From: Klenkia sesuvii
Lineage (GTDB): Bacteria; Actinomycetota; Actinomycetes; Mycobacteriales; Geodermatophilaceae
DNA: 64,000 nt
NCBI RefSeq assembly: GCF_037083825.1
Contig: NZ_JBAPLU010000003.1
Coordinates: 257,995-321,994 of the forward strand
Direction of reading: 5' to 3'
Within the stretch, counting starts at the first letter, position 1. Each line of letters opens with the position of its first letter. Under the pieces are notes generated by a model. The model made no database searches. It had not been told where the DNA came from and worked only from the letters and a program-made list of their open reading frames with translations. Positions 7,937 through 16,393 of the stretch are shown here, piece after piece. The position numbers and the translations under genes were made by a program.

Positions 7937-8577
7937 CCGCACACGAGCGCACCACCTTCGACCCCGCCGAGATGGACCCCAAGGCCTTCTACCGGGTGCT
8001 CAACTCCGTCGTCGTCCCCCGCCCGATCGCCTGGGTGGGCACCCGCTCGGTCGACGGCGTGCACAACCTGGCCCCGCACTCCTTCTACACCGTGGCCTGC
8101 GTGGACCCGCCGGTCGTGCAGTTCACCAGCGTGGGCCGCAAGGACAGCCTGACCAACGTCGAGGCGACCGGTGAGTTCACCATCAGCGTGACCCCCGAGG
8201 AGCTCTTCGAGCAGGTCAACGCGACCAGCACCGACTTCCCGCCCGACCACGACGAGGCCGAGCACACCGGTGTGGTGCTCGAGGACAGCGACGTGGTGGG
8301 CGTCAAGCGGGTCGCCGCGAGCCCGGTGACGCTGGAGTGCACGCTGCACTCGACGCTGTCCCTCGGCGACTCGACGATCGTGTTCGGCCGGGTGGTGCAC
8401 GTCAGCGCACACGCCGCCGCGGTGCGCGAGGGCCGGCCCCGCATCGAGGGCCTGCGGCCGCTGGCCCGCCTGGGCGGCAACGAGTGGTCGACCATCGGCG
8501 AGCTGAAGGAGATCCGCCGGATCCCCTTCGCCGACTGGCAGGCCGACCCCTCGATCGGCGAGGCGCTGCGCGGGTAG
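7933..8577 (+). CDS. Flavin reductase-like (FMN-binding split-barrel) protein
   Basis: A 214-residue protein of the flavin reductase-like domain family. It shows the N-terminal FYRVLNSVVVPRPIAWVGTRS strand-turn, NLAPHSFYTVACVDPPVVQFTSVGRKDSLTN, which forms the FMN phosphate pocket, ATGEFTISV, and the C-terminal RPLARLGGNEWSTIG. The family binds FMN and often supplies reduced flavin or acts on small substrates. It is the last gene of the coupled run that begins at 3819 (GTGA overlap), so it could supply reduced flavin to a neighbour, but no oxygenase dependent on free flavin is in that run. Role is therefore open. Confidence 0.82.
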   Translation: MTAHERTTFDPAEMDPKAFYRVLNSVVVPRPIAWVGTRSVDGVHNLAPHSFYTVACVDPPVVQFTSVGRKDSLTNVEATGEFTISVTPEELFEQVNATSTDFPPDHDEAEHTGVVLEDSDVVGVKRVAASPVTLECTLHSTLSLGDSTIVFGRVVHVSAHAAAVREGRPRIEGLRPLARLGGNEWSTIGELKEIRRIPFADWQADPSIGEALRG

Positions 8578-8583
8578 AAGTGC

Positions 8584-8589
8584 TACGGT
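8584..8589 (+). promoter_or_regulatory. -10 element of antitoxin promoter, inside a direct repeat
   Basis: TACGGT lies seven bases before the ATG at 8597. It falls within two copies of GTGCTAC spaced by three bases (8580-8596), which could be the operator used for toxin-antitoxin autoregulation. Confidence 0.5.
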
Positions 8590-8596
8590 GTGCTAC

Positions 8597-8863
8597 ATGC
8601 GCACCGTGACCCATCGCGAGATGCGGAACAACAGCGGCGAGATCCTGCGCGCCGTCGCCGCCGGCGAGACCATCCAGGTGACCAACAACGGCGTCGTGGC
8701 CGCCGTCATCTCGCCTCCCCCGGTCGACGTGCTCCGCGACCTGGAGGAGCGCGGCCAGCTCCGCCGGGCCACGGGTGACATCGCGGACCTCCGGTCCCTA
8801 CCCCGGAGCCGGTCATCGCTCACGACGGCCGAGATCCTCGCCGACACCCGCGGCCGCTGGTGA
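8597..8863 (+). CDS. Phd/YefM-type antitoxin
   Basis: An 88-residue antitoxin. The N-terminal MRTVTHREMRNNSGEILRAVAAGETIQVTNNGVVAAVISP is a classic Phd/YefM DNA-binding fold (E..N..E.L..V..G....T.NG...A.I.P), and the C-terminal part with LTTAEILADTRGRW would wrap the toxin. GTG of the PIN toxin overlaps its stop by four bases, the usual coupled layout. The start is ATG at 8597 rather than one three codons earlier, because a -10 lies just before it. It neutralises the adjacent RNase and probably represses its own promoter. Confidence 0.9.
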   Translation: MRTVTHREMRNNSGEILRAVAAGETIQVTNNGVVAAVISPPPVDVLRDLEERGQLRRATGDIADLRSLPRSRSSLTTAEILADTRGRW

Positions 8864-9255
8864 TCGCCTACCTGGACACGTCGGCGGCGATGAAGCTGCT
8901 CGTCGAGGAGCCCGAGTCGGCAGCCCTTGCCGAGGAACTCGTGCGGAGTGCGTCCGACGGTCCACTGCTCGCTGCCTGGCTCCTGCACACCGAGCTGCAT
9001 TGTGCCGCACGACGCCACCCCGGCGACATCGAGGTGGCCATCGTGCAGACCGTGCTGGCCAACGTGTCGCTCGTGGACGTGACCCGCGGGGACCTGCTGA
9101 CCGCGCCCACCCTCCCGGGTCGGCTCCGATCGCAGGACGCGGTGCACCTCGCCGTCGCACTGCGGCTGGGTGCCACCCACCTGATCACCTACGACGCCGA
9201 ACTGGCGGCCGCCGCAGTCGCCGCGGGCATGGTCGTGGTCGCACCTCGGCCCTGA
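8860..9255 (+). CDS. vapC: VapC-type PIN-domain ribonuclease toxin
   Basis: A 131-residue PIN protein. The acidic metal-binding residues are in YLDTSAAMKLLVEEPE (first Asp at 5), HTELHCAA (Glu near 45), and LRSQDAVHLAVALRLGATHLITYDAEL (Asps near 94 and 112). PIN toxins cleave RNA, often tRNA or rRNA, when the antitoxin is degraded. All four expected acidic positions appear intact, so the toxin is likely active. It pairs with the Phd-like antitoxin by a 4-bp overlap and is convergent with the kinase gene. Confidence 0.9.
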   Translation: MIAYLDTSAAMKLLVEEPESAALAEELVRSASDGPLLAAWLLHTELHCAARRHPGDIEVAIVQTVLANVSLVDVTRGDLLTAPTLPGRLRSQDAVHLAVALRLGATHLITYDAELAAAAVAAGMVVVAPRP

Positions 9256-9264
9256 GGCCCGCCA

Positions 9265-10242
9265 TCAGCCCGGCAGGTGCGGGGCCACCTCGTCGGCGGC
9301 GTCGGCACCGAAGGCGGAGGCGAAGCGCTCCAGGAACGAGCCCCGGGGCAGGTCGTACTCCTGGGTGCCGATGACCTCGACGGCGGCGGTGGCCACCGCC
9401 GAGCCCACCTGGGTGGCGCGCTCGATGCCCAGCCCCCACTGCCGGGCGGCGACGAACCCGGCACGCAGGGCGTCACCACCGCCGGTGGGCTCGACCGGCT
9501 TGGTCTCGGGGACGGCGATGACCTCGATCGGCTCGGCGTCGCGGCCCTCCACGCGGACCCCCTTCGCCGCGCGGGTGATGACCCAGGTGCCGACCTCGTC
9601 GAGCACCTCCTCGTGGCTCCAGCCGGTCTTCTGCTTGAGCAGGGCCGCCTCGTACTCGTTGGTGAACAGCAGGTCGGCGTCGCGCACCAGGGTGCGGATC
9701 ATCTCGCCGTCGGCCCAGGCCAGCTGCTGGGACGGGTCGGCCAGGAACGGGTAGCCGCGCTCGCGGCACTCCTCGGTGTGCCGCACCATCGCGGTCGGGT
9801 CGTTGGGGCCCACCACCACCAGGTCGGGTGCCCCGACCCGGGCAGCCACCGGGGCGAGCTCGATCTGGGAGGCCTCGGCCATGGCACCGGAGTAGAACGA
9901 CGCGATCTGGTTGTTCGTGGCGTCGGTGGTGCAGGTGAACCGGGCGGTGTGCTTGACCTCCGACCACCGGATCGAGCGGGTGTCCACCCCGTGCCGCTGC
10001 AACCAGGCCTCGTAGTCGTCGAAGTCCGAGCCGACCGACCCGACCAGCACCGGCGAGAGGCCGAGCAGGCCCATCCCGTAGGCCATGTTCGCCCCGGCAC
10101 CACCGCGGTGCTGCACGAGGTCGTCGACCAGGAACGACAGCGACACGTTCGCCATCTGGCCCTCGACGAACTGCTCGGCGAACTTGCCCGGGAAGGTCAT
10201 CAGGTGGTCGGTGGCGATCGAACCGGTCACGACGACGGGCAC
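9265..10242 (-). CDS. PfkB-family carbohydrate/adenosine kinase
   Basis: A 325-residue ribokinase-fold enzyme. VVTGSIATDHLMTFPG is the N-terminal strand, HRGGAGANMAYGMGLLG is PfkB signature 1 (substrate GG), and PVEPTGGGDALRAGFVAA at about residues 263-280 is signature 2 with the catalytic Asp in GGGD. The sequence resembles mycobacterial adenosine kinase (Rv2202c type), which phosphorylates adenosine with ATP; a sugar kinase is the alternative. Start is GTG at 10242. It is co-directional with the phosphatidyltransferase gene upstream, 89 bp away, and convergent with vapC. Confidence 0.85.
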   Translation of the reverse strand: MPVVVTGSIATDHLMTFPGKFAEQFVEGQMANVSLSFLVDDLVQHRGGAGANMAYGMGLLGLSPVLVGSVGSDFDDYEAWLQRHGVDTRSIRWSEVKHTARFTCTTDATNNQIASFYSGAMAEASQIELAPVAARVGAPDLVVVGPNDPTAMVRHTEECRERGYPFLADPSQQLAWADGEMIRTLVRDADLLFTNEYEAALLKQKTGWSHEEVLDEVGTWVITRAAKGVRVEGRDAEPIEVIAVPETKPVEPTGGGDALRAGFVAARQWGLGIERATQVGSAVATAAVEVIGTQEYDLPRGSFLERFASAFGADAADEVAPHLPG

Positions 10243-10331
10243 GGTGGGGCTCCAGGGGTTCGACGGCGAGGGTACGAACCCGCGTTCGGGCTCGGGGTCG
10301 CCCAGGGTTCACCCGAGCGTAACGGCCCGGT

Positions 10332-10997
10332 TCACCCCAGGGCGCGACGGAGCTGCACCGCCAACTGCCCGCTGCCGACCGCGCCGAGGAGCGCCCCGGC
10401 GGCCGCGCCGAGCAGCACGACCAGCTCCGCCAGCCCGGCGGCGCCGCTCACCACCCCGGCACCGACGAGGGTCATCGCGACCACGGCCACCCGGGCCGGC
10501 CGCTCCCACACCGAGATGGCGCCGGTCTCGTCGACGCCGGCCTGCCCGGCCCGGGCCCGCAGGTAGTCGGGGAACCAGCACAGGGCGCCGAAGACCACGG
10601 CCAGCCAACCGGGGGCGCCGGCGACCCACAGCGCCGTCGCGTAGCCGACCTCGGTGAGCCGGTCGACGGCGGAGTCGAGCACGTACCCCCGGCGGGTCGC
10701 CCGGCCACCGGCGATGGCCAGCGCGCCGTCGAGGGAGTCCAGCAGCCCCGAGGCACCCACCAGCGCACCGGCCAGCAGCAGCCACGGCCCCCCGGCCGCG
10801 GCCGGCGCGACGGCGGCGCCGGCGACCGCCAACCCCACCAGGGTCGCGACCAGCGGCGACGTCCCGGCCAGCGGCCGGGCCAGGGTGTGCGCGAGGGTCA
10901 GCCAGCCCTGCACGACCGGGGAGCGCCGCGGGTCGGTGCCGCCGTGCCACTGCGCCCAGGCCGTGAAGTACTCCTCCCGGGACAGGTACGGCGGCAC
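10332..10997 (-). CDS. CDP-alcohol phosphatidyltransferase family protein
   Basis: A 221-residue integral membrane protein with about five hydrophobic segments. At residues 90-112 it has the family motif DG-x2-AR-x8-G-x3-D-x3-D with the acidic residues and glycine all present (D90, G91, G104, D108, D112), except that the Arg of AR is Ile. The family joins a CDP-activated lipid to an alcohol or inositol phosphate acceptor in the membrane. The substitution may change substrate handling. Divergent from the lipase gene with 29 bp between. Which lipid it makes cannot be told. Confidence 0.8.
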   Translation of the reverse strand: MPPYLSREEYFTAWAQWHGGTDPRRSPVVQGWLTLAHTLARPLAGTSPLVATLVGLAVAGAAVAPAAAGGPWLLLAGALVGASGLLDSLDGALAIAGGRATRRGYVLDSAVDRLTEVGYATALWVAGAPGWLAVVFGALCWFPDYLRARAGQAGVDETGAISVWERPARVAVVAMTLVGAGVVSGAAGLAELVVLLGAAAGALLGAVGSGQLAVQLRRALG

Positions 10998-11026
10998 GCG
11001 CCCAGTTCACCAGGGACAGTGGAGGA

Positions 11027-11833
11027 ATGCTCGCCGGCCTCGCCCCCGCCCGCCGCCGACTCCTGCTCGCCGCACTGGCCGCGCTCGTGGTGGGCGTGGT
11101 CGCCGTCGTCGCCGCGGTCGTGGTCCCCCGGCTGGCGACGACCACCGAGGAGCCGGTCAGCCAGGGCGACCCGGGCCCGGTGCTGCTGGTCCCCGGCTAC
11201 GGCGGGTCCACGACGGGGTTGCAACAGCTGGCCGACGTGCTGACCGCGGCCGGGCGGGACGCCGCCGTCGTCCCGCTGCCCGGTGCGGGCACCGGCGACC
11301 TGGGGGCCGCGGCCGACGTCCTGGGCGACGCCGTCGACCTCGCGCTGGCCCGCACCGGGGCCACCAGCGTGGACGTGGTCGGGTACTCCGCCGGCGGGGT
11401 GGTCGCCCGGCTGTGGGCCGCCGACGGCGGCGCCGCGCAGGCCCGCCGCGTGCTCACCCTGGGCTCCCCGCACCACGGGACGACGATCGCCGACCTCGGC
11501 TCCTCGCTGGCCCCCGACCAGTGCCCGCAGGCCTGCCAGCAGCTGACCACCGGCAGCGAGCTGCTGCGCCGGCTGAACGCCGGGGACGAGACGCCGACCG
11601 GCCCCACCTGGGTGTCGATCTGGACCGACGACGACCAGACGGTCACCCCGCCGTCGTCCGCCGAGCTCGACGGCGCGCTCAACATCACCGTGCAGTCGGT
11701 GTGCGCCGACAGCACCGTGGCCCACGGTCAGCTGCCCACCGACCCCCTGGTGCAGGGCATGGTGCTCGCCGAGCTGGCAGCGGGGCAGCCGGTCGACCTG
11801 GGCCCGGCCGACTGCGCCCGCCTGTCGTCCTGA
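11027..11833 (+). CDS. Secreted or membrane-anchored lipase/alpha-beta hydrolase
   Basis: A 268-residue protein with a basic N-terminus and a hydrophobic anchor or signal segment (residues 10-35), then a compact alpha/beta hydrolase fold. PVLLVPGYGGSTTGLQQLADVL holds the oxyanion region, VDVVGYSAGGVVARLW the nucleophile Ser (GYSAGG), and LTLGSPHHGTTIADLG is typical of LipA/triacylglycerol-lipase-like enzymes. The Asp in SIWTDDDQTV and His in VAHGQLPTD are likely the rest of the triad. It probably acts outside the membrane on esters. GGAGGA precedes the ATG. Convergent with asnB. Confidence 0.82.
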   Translation: MLAGLAPARRRLLLAALAALVVGVVAVVAAVVVPRLATTTEEPVSQGDPGPVLLVPGYGGSTTGLQQLADVLTAAGRDAAVVPLPGAGTGDLGAAADVLGDAVDLALARTGATSVDVVGYSAGGVVARLWAADGGAAQARRVLTLGSPHHGTTIADLGSSLAPDQCPQACQQLTTGSELLRRLNAGDETPTGPTWVSIWTDDDQTVTPPSSAELDGALNITVQSVCADSTVAHGQLPTDPLVQGMVLAELAAGQPVDLGPADCARLSS

Positions 11834-11837
11834 CGAC

Positions 11838-13685
11838 CTACAGCTGGACGTCCACGTCGTACTCGCGCAGCCAGCGGTCGACGAACAGCAACCGGTCCTG
11901 CACCATCCGCGGCGCGTCCCGGCCGGCGTCGAGGTCGACCAGGTCGGCCAGCGGTGCGCCGTGGTCGGCGGCGAGCGCGGCGAAGCGGTCGGCGATGCCC
12001 GCGCCGTACCGCGGGTCCTGGGTCGAGGGGTAGGGGCTCTTGACCCGCTCCACCACCGAGCGCGGCAGCAGGTCGGCGGTGGCCGCCCGCAGCAGGCTCT
12101 TCTCCCGGCCGTCGAAGGTCTTGAGGTGCCAGGGGGTGTTGAAGACGTACTGCACCAGCCGGTGGTCGCAGAAGGGCACCCGCACCTCCAGGCCCACCGC
12201 CATGCTCATGCGGTCCTTGCGGTCGAGCAGCACGGGCAGGAACCGGGTCAGGTAGGCGTAGGAGACCTCGCGCATCCGCGCGTCGTGGCCGGTCTCGCCG
12301 GGCAGCCGTGGCACCTCGGCCATGGTCCGCCGGTAGGCGTCGTCGACGTGCCCGCGCAGGTCGAGCTCCTTGGCCACCCGCTCGTGCAGCAGGTCACCGG
12401 GATGGGTGCCCCCGACCATGCGCCCGGCCAGCCACGGGAAGGTGCCCGCCCCGACCGCGGCCGGGTCGTGGAAGTCGATGTACCCGCCGAAGACCTCGTC
12501 GGCGCTCTCGCCGGACAGGGCCACCGTCGAGCTGGCCCGCACCGCACCGAAGAGCAGGTACAGCGAGGTGTCGATCTCGCCCATGCCCGGGATGTCCCGG
12601 GCCCGCAGCACGGCGTCGCGGGCCGTGTCGTCCAGCAGCCGACCGTCGTCCAGGACGACGTCGGTGTGGTCGCTGGCCACGTGGGCGGCCACGTCGCGCA
12701 CGTAGGGGGCGTCGGGGGTGGCGCGCACCTCGTCGGGCACGAAGTCGGTGTCGTTGCCGGCGAAGTCGACGGAGAACGAGCGCACCGGACCCTGGCCGGC
12801 CTCGGCCAGCTGCCGGGCGGCCAGCGCGGTCAGCGCCGAGGAGTCCAGGCCGCCGGACAGCAGCGTGCAGAGCGGGACGTCGGCGACGAGCTGCCGGCGG
12901 GCCGTGTCGTCGAGGATCTCCCGCACCCGGGCCACCGTGGCGTCGACGTCGTCGGTGTGCGGCGTGGACTCCAGCTGCCAGTAGCGCAGCTCCTGGACGC
13001 CGGCGCGGCTCACCCGGACGACGTGGCCGGGCGGCACCTCGCGCAGCCCGGCGAACGGGGTGTGCGCGGGGTCGGCCACCATGCCGAACACCTGCCGCAG
13101 CCCGGCGGCGTCGACCACGCGGCGGACGGCGGGGTGGGCCAGCACCGCCTTGGGCTCCGAGCCGAAGAGCACGCCGCCCGGGGTCGGGTGGTAGTAGAGC
13201 GGCTTGACGCCGAGCCGGTCGCGGACGAGCAGCAGCTCCTCGCGGCGGGCGTCCCAGAGGGCGTAGGCGAACATGCCGTTGAAGCCGGCGACCACCTCGC
13301 GCGGGTCGCGGCCCAGGCCGGCGCGGTGGGCCCGCAGCACGACCTCGGTGTCGCTGGCGGTGTCGAAGCGGCCGCCCAGCGCCGCCCGGTGCTCCGGTGC
13401 GTCGTAGACCTCACCGGAGTACACGATGGCCAGCTCGTCGTCGGCCACCCGGTCGGCCTCGGGCCCGGCGCCCAGCGCACCCGACGACGAGAGCGCCATC
13501 GGCTGGCGGCCGTGCGCGACGTCGATGACGGCGAGCCGCCGGTGCCCCAGCGCGACGTGCCGGCGCAGGTAGAGACCCTCGTCGTCGGGGCCCCGGCAGG
13601 CCATCGTGTCGACCATCGCCTGCGCCGTGGCCCGCTGCTGCCGCAGGTCGTCGTCGAAGGAGACCCAGCCCGCGATTCCGCACAT
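11838..13685 (-). CDS. asnB: Asparagine synthetase (glutamine-hydrolysing)
   Basis: A 615-residue class II amidotransferase. After Met removal Cys2 (MCGIAGWVS) is the glutaminase nucleophile; CRGPDDEG near 30 and SDTEVVLRA near 111 complete that domain. The synthetase domain has the PP-loop LLSGGLDSSALT (SGGLDSS at 277-283), which adenylates aspartate. The usual YNGEIYN loop reads YSGEVYD, a mild change. It makes asparagine from aspartate, glutamine and ATP in the cytosol; actinobacterial AsnB relatives can also amidate wall precursors. TGGAGG stands before ATG at 13685. An imperfect hairpin lies just upstream at 13698-13723. Confidence 0.92.
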   Translation of the reverse strand: MCGIAGWVSFDDDLRQQRATAQAMVDTMACRGPDDEGLYLRRHVALGHRRLAVIDVAHGRQPMALSSSGALGAGPEADRVADDELAIVYSGEVYDAPEHRAALGGRFDTASDTEVVLRAHRAGLGRDPREVVAGFNGMFAYALWDARREELLLVRDRLGVKPLYYHPTPGGVLFGSEPKAVLAHPAVRRVVDAAGLRQVFGMVADPAHTPFAGLREVPPGHVVRVSRAGVQELRYWQLESTPHTDDVDATVARVREILDDTARRQLVADVPLCTLLSGGLDSSALTALAARQLAEAGQGPVRSFSVDFAGNDTDFVPDEVRATPDAPYVRDVAAHVASDHTDVVLDDGRLLDDTARDAVLRARDIPGMGEIDTSLYLLFGAVRASSTVALSGESADEVFGGYIDFHDPAAVGAGTFPWLAGRMVGGTHPGDLLHERVAKELDLRGHVDDAYRRTMAEVPRLPGETGHDARMREVSYAYLTRFLPVLLDRKDRMSMAVGLEVRVPFCDHRLVQYVFNTPWHLKTFDGREKSLLRAATADLLPRSVVERVKSPYPSTQDPRYGAGIADRFAALAADHGAPLADLVDLDAGRDAPRMVQDRLLFVDRWLREYDVDVQL

Positions 13686-13697
13686 GTCGCACCCTCC

Positions 13698-13723
13698 AGA
13701 AGTGGTTGCTATCGGCAACTTCT
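13698..13723 (-). promoter_or_regulatory. Small hairpin in the asnB leader
   Basis: On the minus strand AGAAG-TTGC pairs with GCAA-CCA-CTTCT around a 5-base loop, with a 3-base bulge, directly before the ribosome binding site. It could affect translation; no known riboswitch is recognised. Confidence 0.3.
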
Positions 13724-13777
13724 TGCTACCCCCGGTCGCGGGTAGGTGCAACTCCGGTTCACAGAGAACTCCCCGGT

Positions 13778-14560
13778 TCAGCGCCCCAGCGCGGTGCGGA
13801 GGCGGGTCACCGCGATCGGGCCCACCCCGTGCAGCGCGAGCAGGTCGGCCTCCGGGACGGCGGCCACCGCCTCCAACGTGGTGAGCCCGGCGGCCCGCAG
13901 CGCCCGGGTGGCCGGCGCGCCCAGGCTGGGCAGCGGGGTGCCGGCCGGCGGCGCGGCCCGCTCGGGCACCGGCTGCCCCGCCGCGCGCAGCGCTGCGTCG
14001 ACCACCGCCGCGCCGCGGGTCGAGAGCCGGTAGCCGATGTCGAGGGACTCGGTGAGCCCCAGCTCCTTGAGCTTGCGCACGTCGCGCTTGAACTCCGGGG
14101 TGGGGCGGCCCAGCTCCTCGGCCAGCTCTGGGGCCCGGCGCTCGGGGTGGGCGTCGATGATCGCCAGCGTGGCCGCCGTCCACGGCCCGACGGACGACGC
14201 ACGGTCCAGCCGGTCGAGCCGGGCCCGCAGCGCGGCCACCTCCTCGGCGGTGGGCGGGGTGCGCCGCAGCACGGCCCGCGGGTCCTCACCGGCGAAGCGG
14301 ACGCCCACCCGGAACACCGGCCGGTCGGGGTCGGCCGCCAGCCCGCGCTGCAGGGCGGCGAGGTCGCGGGCGCCGGCGCGGCGGGCGTCGTCCTCGGTCA
14401 GGGTGTCGGGGTCGACCTCGTCGACCGAGGTGACCTCGACCAGCCCCACGCGGGTGCGCATGCGGGTGCCGACCAGCACCCGCGGCCGGTCCCACCGCCG
14501 GAACGCGAGGTCGATGTCCCCCGCCACGACGCCGTCGAGCTCCACCGGGCTGATCCGCAC
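13778..14560 (-). CDS. Hypothetical nucleic-acid-binding protein (ASCH-like, winged-helix and HhH regions)
   Basis: A 260-residue protein in three apparent parts. Residues 1-50 (RISPVELDGVVAGDIDLAFRRW...GLVEVTSVDEVD) resemble an ASCH/PUA-like barrel that binds RNA or nucleotides. Residues 95-175 (WTAATLAIIDAHPERRAPELAEELGRPTPEFKRDVRKLKELGL) look like a winged helix. The C-terminus (GAPATRALRAAGLTTLEAVAAVPEADLLALHGVGPIAVTRLRTAL) is a clear helix-hairpin-helix unit. Start GTG at 14560 is set by TACGGT six bases upstream. It overlaps nothing and precedes asnB by 92 bp on the same strand. Function unknown; family call for the first domain is tentative. Confidence 0.72.
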   Translation of the reverse strand: MRISPVELDGVVAGDIDLAFRRWDRPRVLVGTRMRTRVGLVEVTSVDEVDPDTLTEDDARRAGARDLAALQRGLAADPDRPVFRVGVRFAGEDPRAVLRRTPPTAEEVAALRARLDRLDRASSVGPWTAATLAIIDAHPERRAPELAEELGRPTPEFKRDVRKLKELGLTESLDIGYRLSTRGAAVVDAALRAAGQPVPERAAPPAGTPLPSLGAPATRALRAAGLTTLEAVAAVPEADLLALHGVGPIAVTRLRTALGR

Positions 14561-14566
14561 GTCCTG

Positions 14567-14572
14567 ACCGTA
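14567..14572 (-). promoter_or_regulatory. -10 element of leaderless ASCH/HhH gene promoter
   Basis: TACGGT on the minus strand lies six bases before GTG at 14560. Confidence 0.5.
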
Positions 14573-14636
14573 GGTCGTCCCGGCGTGCCGGCTGCGCACT
14601 CCCCGGCGGCACCGCGCAGCAGGCACGCCGAGATCC

Positions 14637-15449
14637 TCACGAGGTGACGTCCTTCGTCGTGAAGTTGGCCCACGCGGCGCCCAGCAGCACCACGACGTAG
14701 ACCGCCTGCAGCCCCAGCCCGCGCAGCACGTCCCGCCACAGGATCGGGTCGCGGAAGAAGTCGACGAAGCTCAGCCAGTAGCGGGTGGGCAGGTAGGGGG
14801 CGATGGACGACGCCGCGTCGAGGGTGAACAGCAGCGACGAGCCGATGAGCACCGCCAGCGCGCCGAGCGTCGCCAGCTGGGGCGAGTCGGTCAGCGTGGA
14901 GAAGAACAGCGCGAACGCCGCGACCCCCAGCATCGAGACGGTGACGTAGCCGATCGAGAGCACCGTGCGCCAGGCGACCTGCTCGGGGCTGAGGGTGCTG
15001 CCCGACAGCGCCGTGGTGGCCCCGACCGACTGCACCTCGAAGAGCGTCGTCCCCACCAGGTAGCCGACCGCGGCCACGACGAGCACCGTGACCAGCACGA
15101 ACGCGATGACCGCGACCAGCTTGGCCACCAGCAGCCGGGTGCGGCCGGCCGGGCGGGCCAGCAGGTAGCGCAGCGTGCCGCCCTGCGCCTCGCCGGCCAC
15201 CGCGTCCCCGGCCACCACCGCGACGGCGATCGGCAGGAACAGCGGCAGCACGATCGCCAGTGCGGCCAGCGGGAAGAGCGTGCCGTTGGTGAGGACGGCG
15301 GACAGGAACGCCGGCCCCTCCCCCGGTCGCGGCGCCAGGTCGGTGAGCTCCAGCAGCACGGCCACCAGGACCGGCAGGCTGTTCAGCAGCGCGATGGTGA
15401 TCCAGGTGCGCGGCCGGCGGAACAGCTTGCGCAGCTCGACGGCGATCAC
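14637..15449 (-). CDS. ABC-2-type transporter permease
   Basis: A 270-residue membrane protein with about six helices: a cytoplasmic start AVELRKLFRRPRTWITIALLN typical of ABC-2/NatB permeases, a large loop after helix 1, GDAVAGEAQGGTLRYLLARPAGRTRLLVAKL (coupling segment), and later helices including YVTVSMLGVAAFALFFS and GLQAVYVVVLLGAAW. It forms the channel of an exporter with the ATPase encoded just upstream (4-bp overlap, 15446-15449). Substrate unknown; drug, lipid or peptide export are all possible. Confidence 0.87.
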   Translation of the reverse strand: MIAVELRKLFRRPRTWITIALLNSLPVLVAVLLELTDLAPRPGEGPAFLSAVLTNGTLFPLAALAIVLPLFLPIAVAVVAGDAVAGEAQGGTLRYLLARPAGRTRLLVAKLVAVIAFVLVTVLVVAAVGYLVGTTLFEVQSVGATTALSGSTLSPEQVAWRTVLSIGYVTVSMLGVAAFALFFSTLTDSPQLATLGALAVLIGSSLLFTLDAASSIAPYLPTRYWLSFVDFFRDPILWRDVLRGLGLQAVYVVVLLGAAWANFTTKDVTS

Positions 15450-16393
15450 GCGGCCACCCCGGCCTGGACCCGGTCACCCGAGCCGGCCGCCGCGGCGAGC
15501 ACGACCTCCTCCAGGGTGGGGCGCTGCAGCGCGAGCCCGTGCACGGGCACACCGGCCCCGACCAGCACCGCGTTCACCTCGGCCGGTTCGCTGCCTCTCA
15601 CCACCAGCCGGTCGCCGGCGCCCGACAGCACCCGGTCCCCCAGCACCTCGCGGGCCCGGCCCGCCCGGGGCGTGTCGACCACGGTGGCGCCGGTGGGCGC
15701 GGTCAGGGTGGCCAGGTCGTCCTGCAGCACCACGCGGCCCCGGTCGAGCACCCCGACGCGGGTGGCCAGCTGCTCGATCTCGGCCAGCAGGTGGCTGGAG
15801 AGGAAGACCGTCGTCCCGGTGCGGTTGAGGTCCAGCAGCAGGGTGCGGATCTCGTGGATGCCCTGCGGGTCCAGCCCGTTGGTCGGCTCGTCGAGCACGA
15901 GCAGCGCCGGACGGCGCAGCAGCGCCCCGGCCAGGCCGAGCCGCTGGCGCATGCCGAGGGAGAACCCGCGCACCGGCCGCTTGCCCACCCCGCCGAGGCC
16001 TACCTGGTCGAGCACCTCGGCGATCCGCGCGCGCCGGGTGCGCCGGGCCCCGCCCGGGCCGGCGGCGTCGAACAGCGACAGGTTCGCCGTCGCGGAGAGG
16101 TGCCCGTAGGCGGCCGGGTGCTCGATGAGGGCGCCGACCTGGGGCAGCACCTCGCGCGCGGCCCCCGGGATGGGCCGGCCGAGCACCTCGACCGTGCCGG
16201 CGGTGGGCAGCACCAGGCCCAGCAGCATGCGCACCGTGGTGGTCTTGCCCGAGCCGTTGGCACCGAGGAAGCCGTAGACGTCGCCGGCCCGGACGTCGAG
16301 GTCGATGCCGTCGACCGCCCGCACCGCCCCCCGCCCGCTGCCGTAGACCTTGCGCAACCCGTGGGTGGCGATGACGGTGTCCGAGCCGGTCAA
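15446..16393 (-). CDS. ABC transporter ATP-binding protein
   Basis: A 315-residue exporter-type ATPase. Walker A is GANGSGKTT (about residue 43), the signature reads FSLGMRQRLGLAGALL, Walker B LLVLDEPTNGLDPQG, and the switch His is in STHLL-like FLSSHLLAEIEQL. The C-terminal 90 residues are the DUF4162-like extension common in ABC-2 drug and bacitracin exporters. The start is TTG at 16393: a GGAGG sits seven bases upstream and the codon overlaps the stop of the preceding gene (TTGA). It powers the adjacent permease. Confidence 0.9.
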   Translation of the reverse strand: MTGSDTVIATHGLRKVYGSGRGAVRAVDGIDLDVRAGDVYGFLGANGSGKTTTVRMLLGLVLPTAGTVEVLGRPIPGAAREVLPQVGALIEHPAAYGHLSATANLSLFDAAGPGGARRTRRARIAEVLDQVGLGGVGKRPVRGFSLGMRQRLGLAGALLRRPALLVLDEPTNGLDPQGIHEIRTLLLDLNRTGTTVFLSSHLLAEIEQLATRVGVLDRGRVVLQDDLATLTAPTGATVVDTPRAGRAREVLGDRVLSGAGDRLVVRGSEPAEVNAVLVGAGVPVHGLALQRPTLEEVVLAAAAGSGDRVQAGVAA

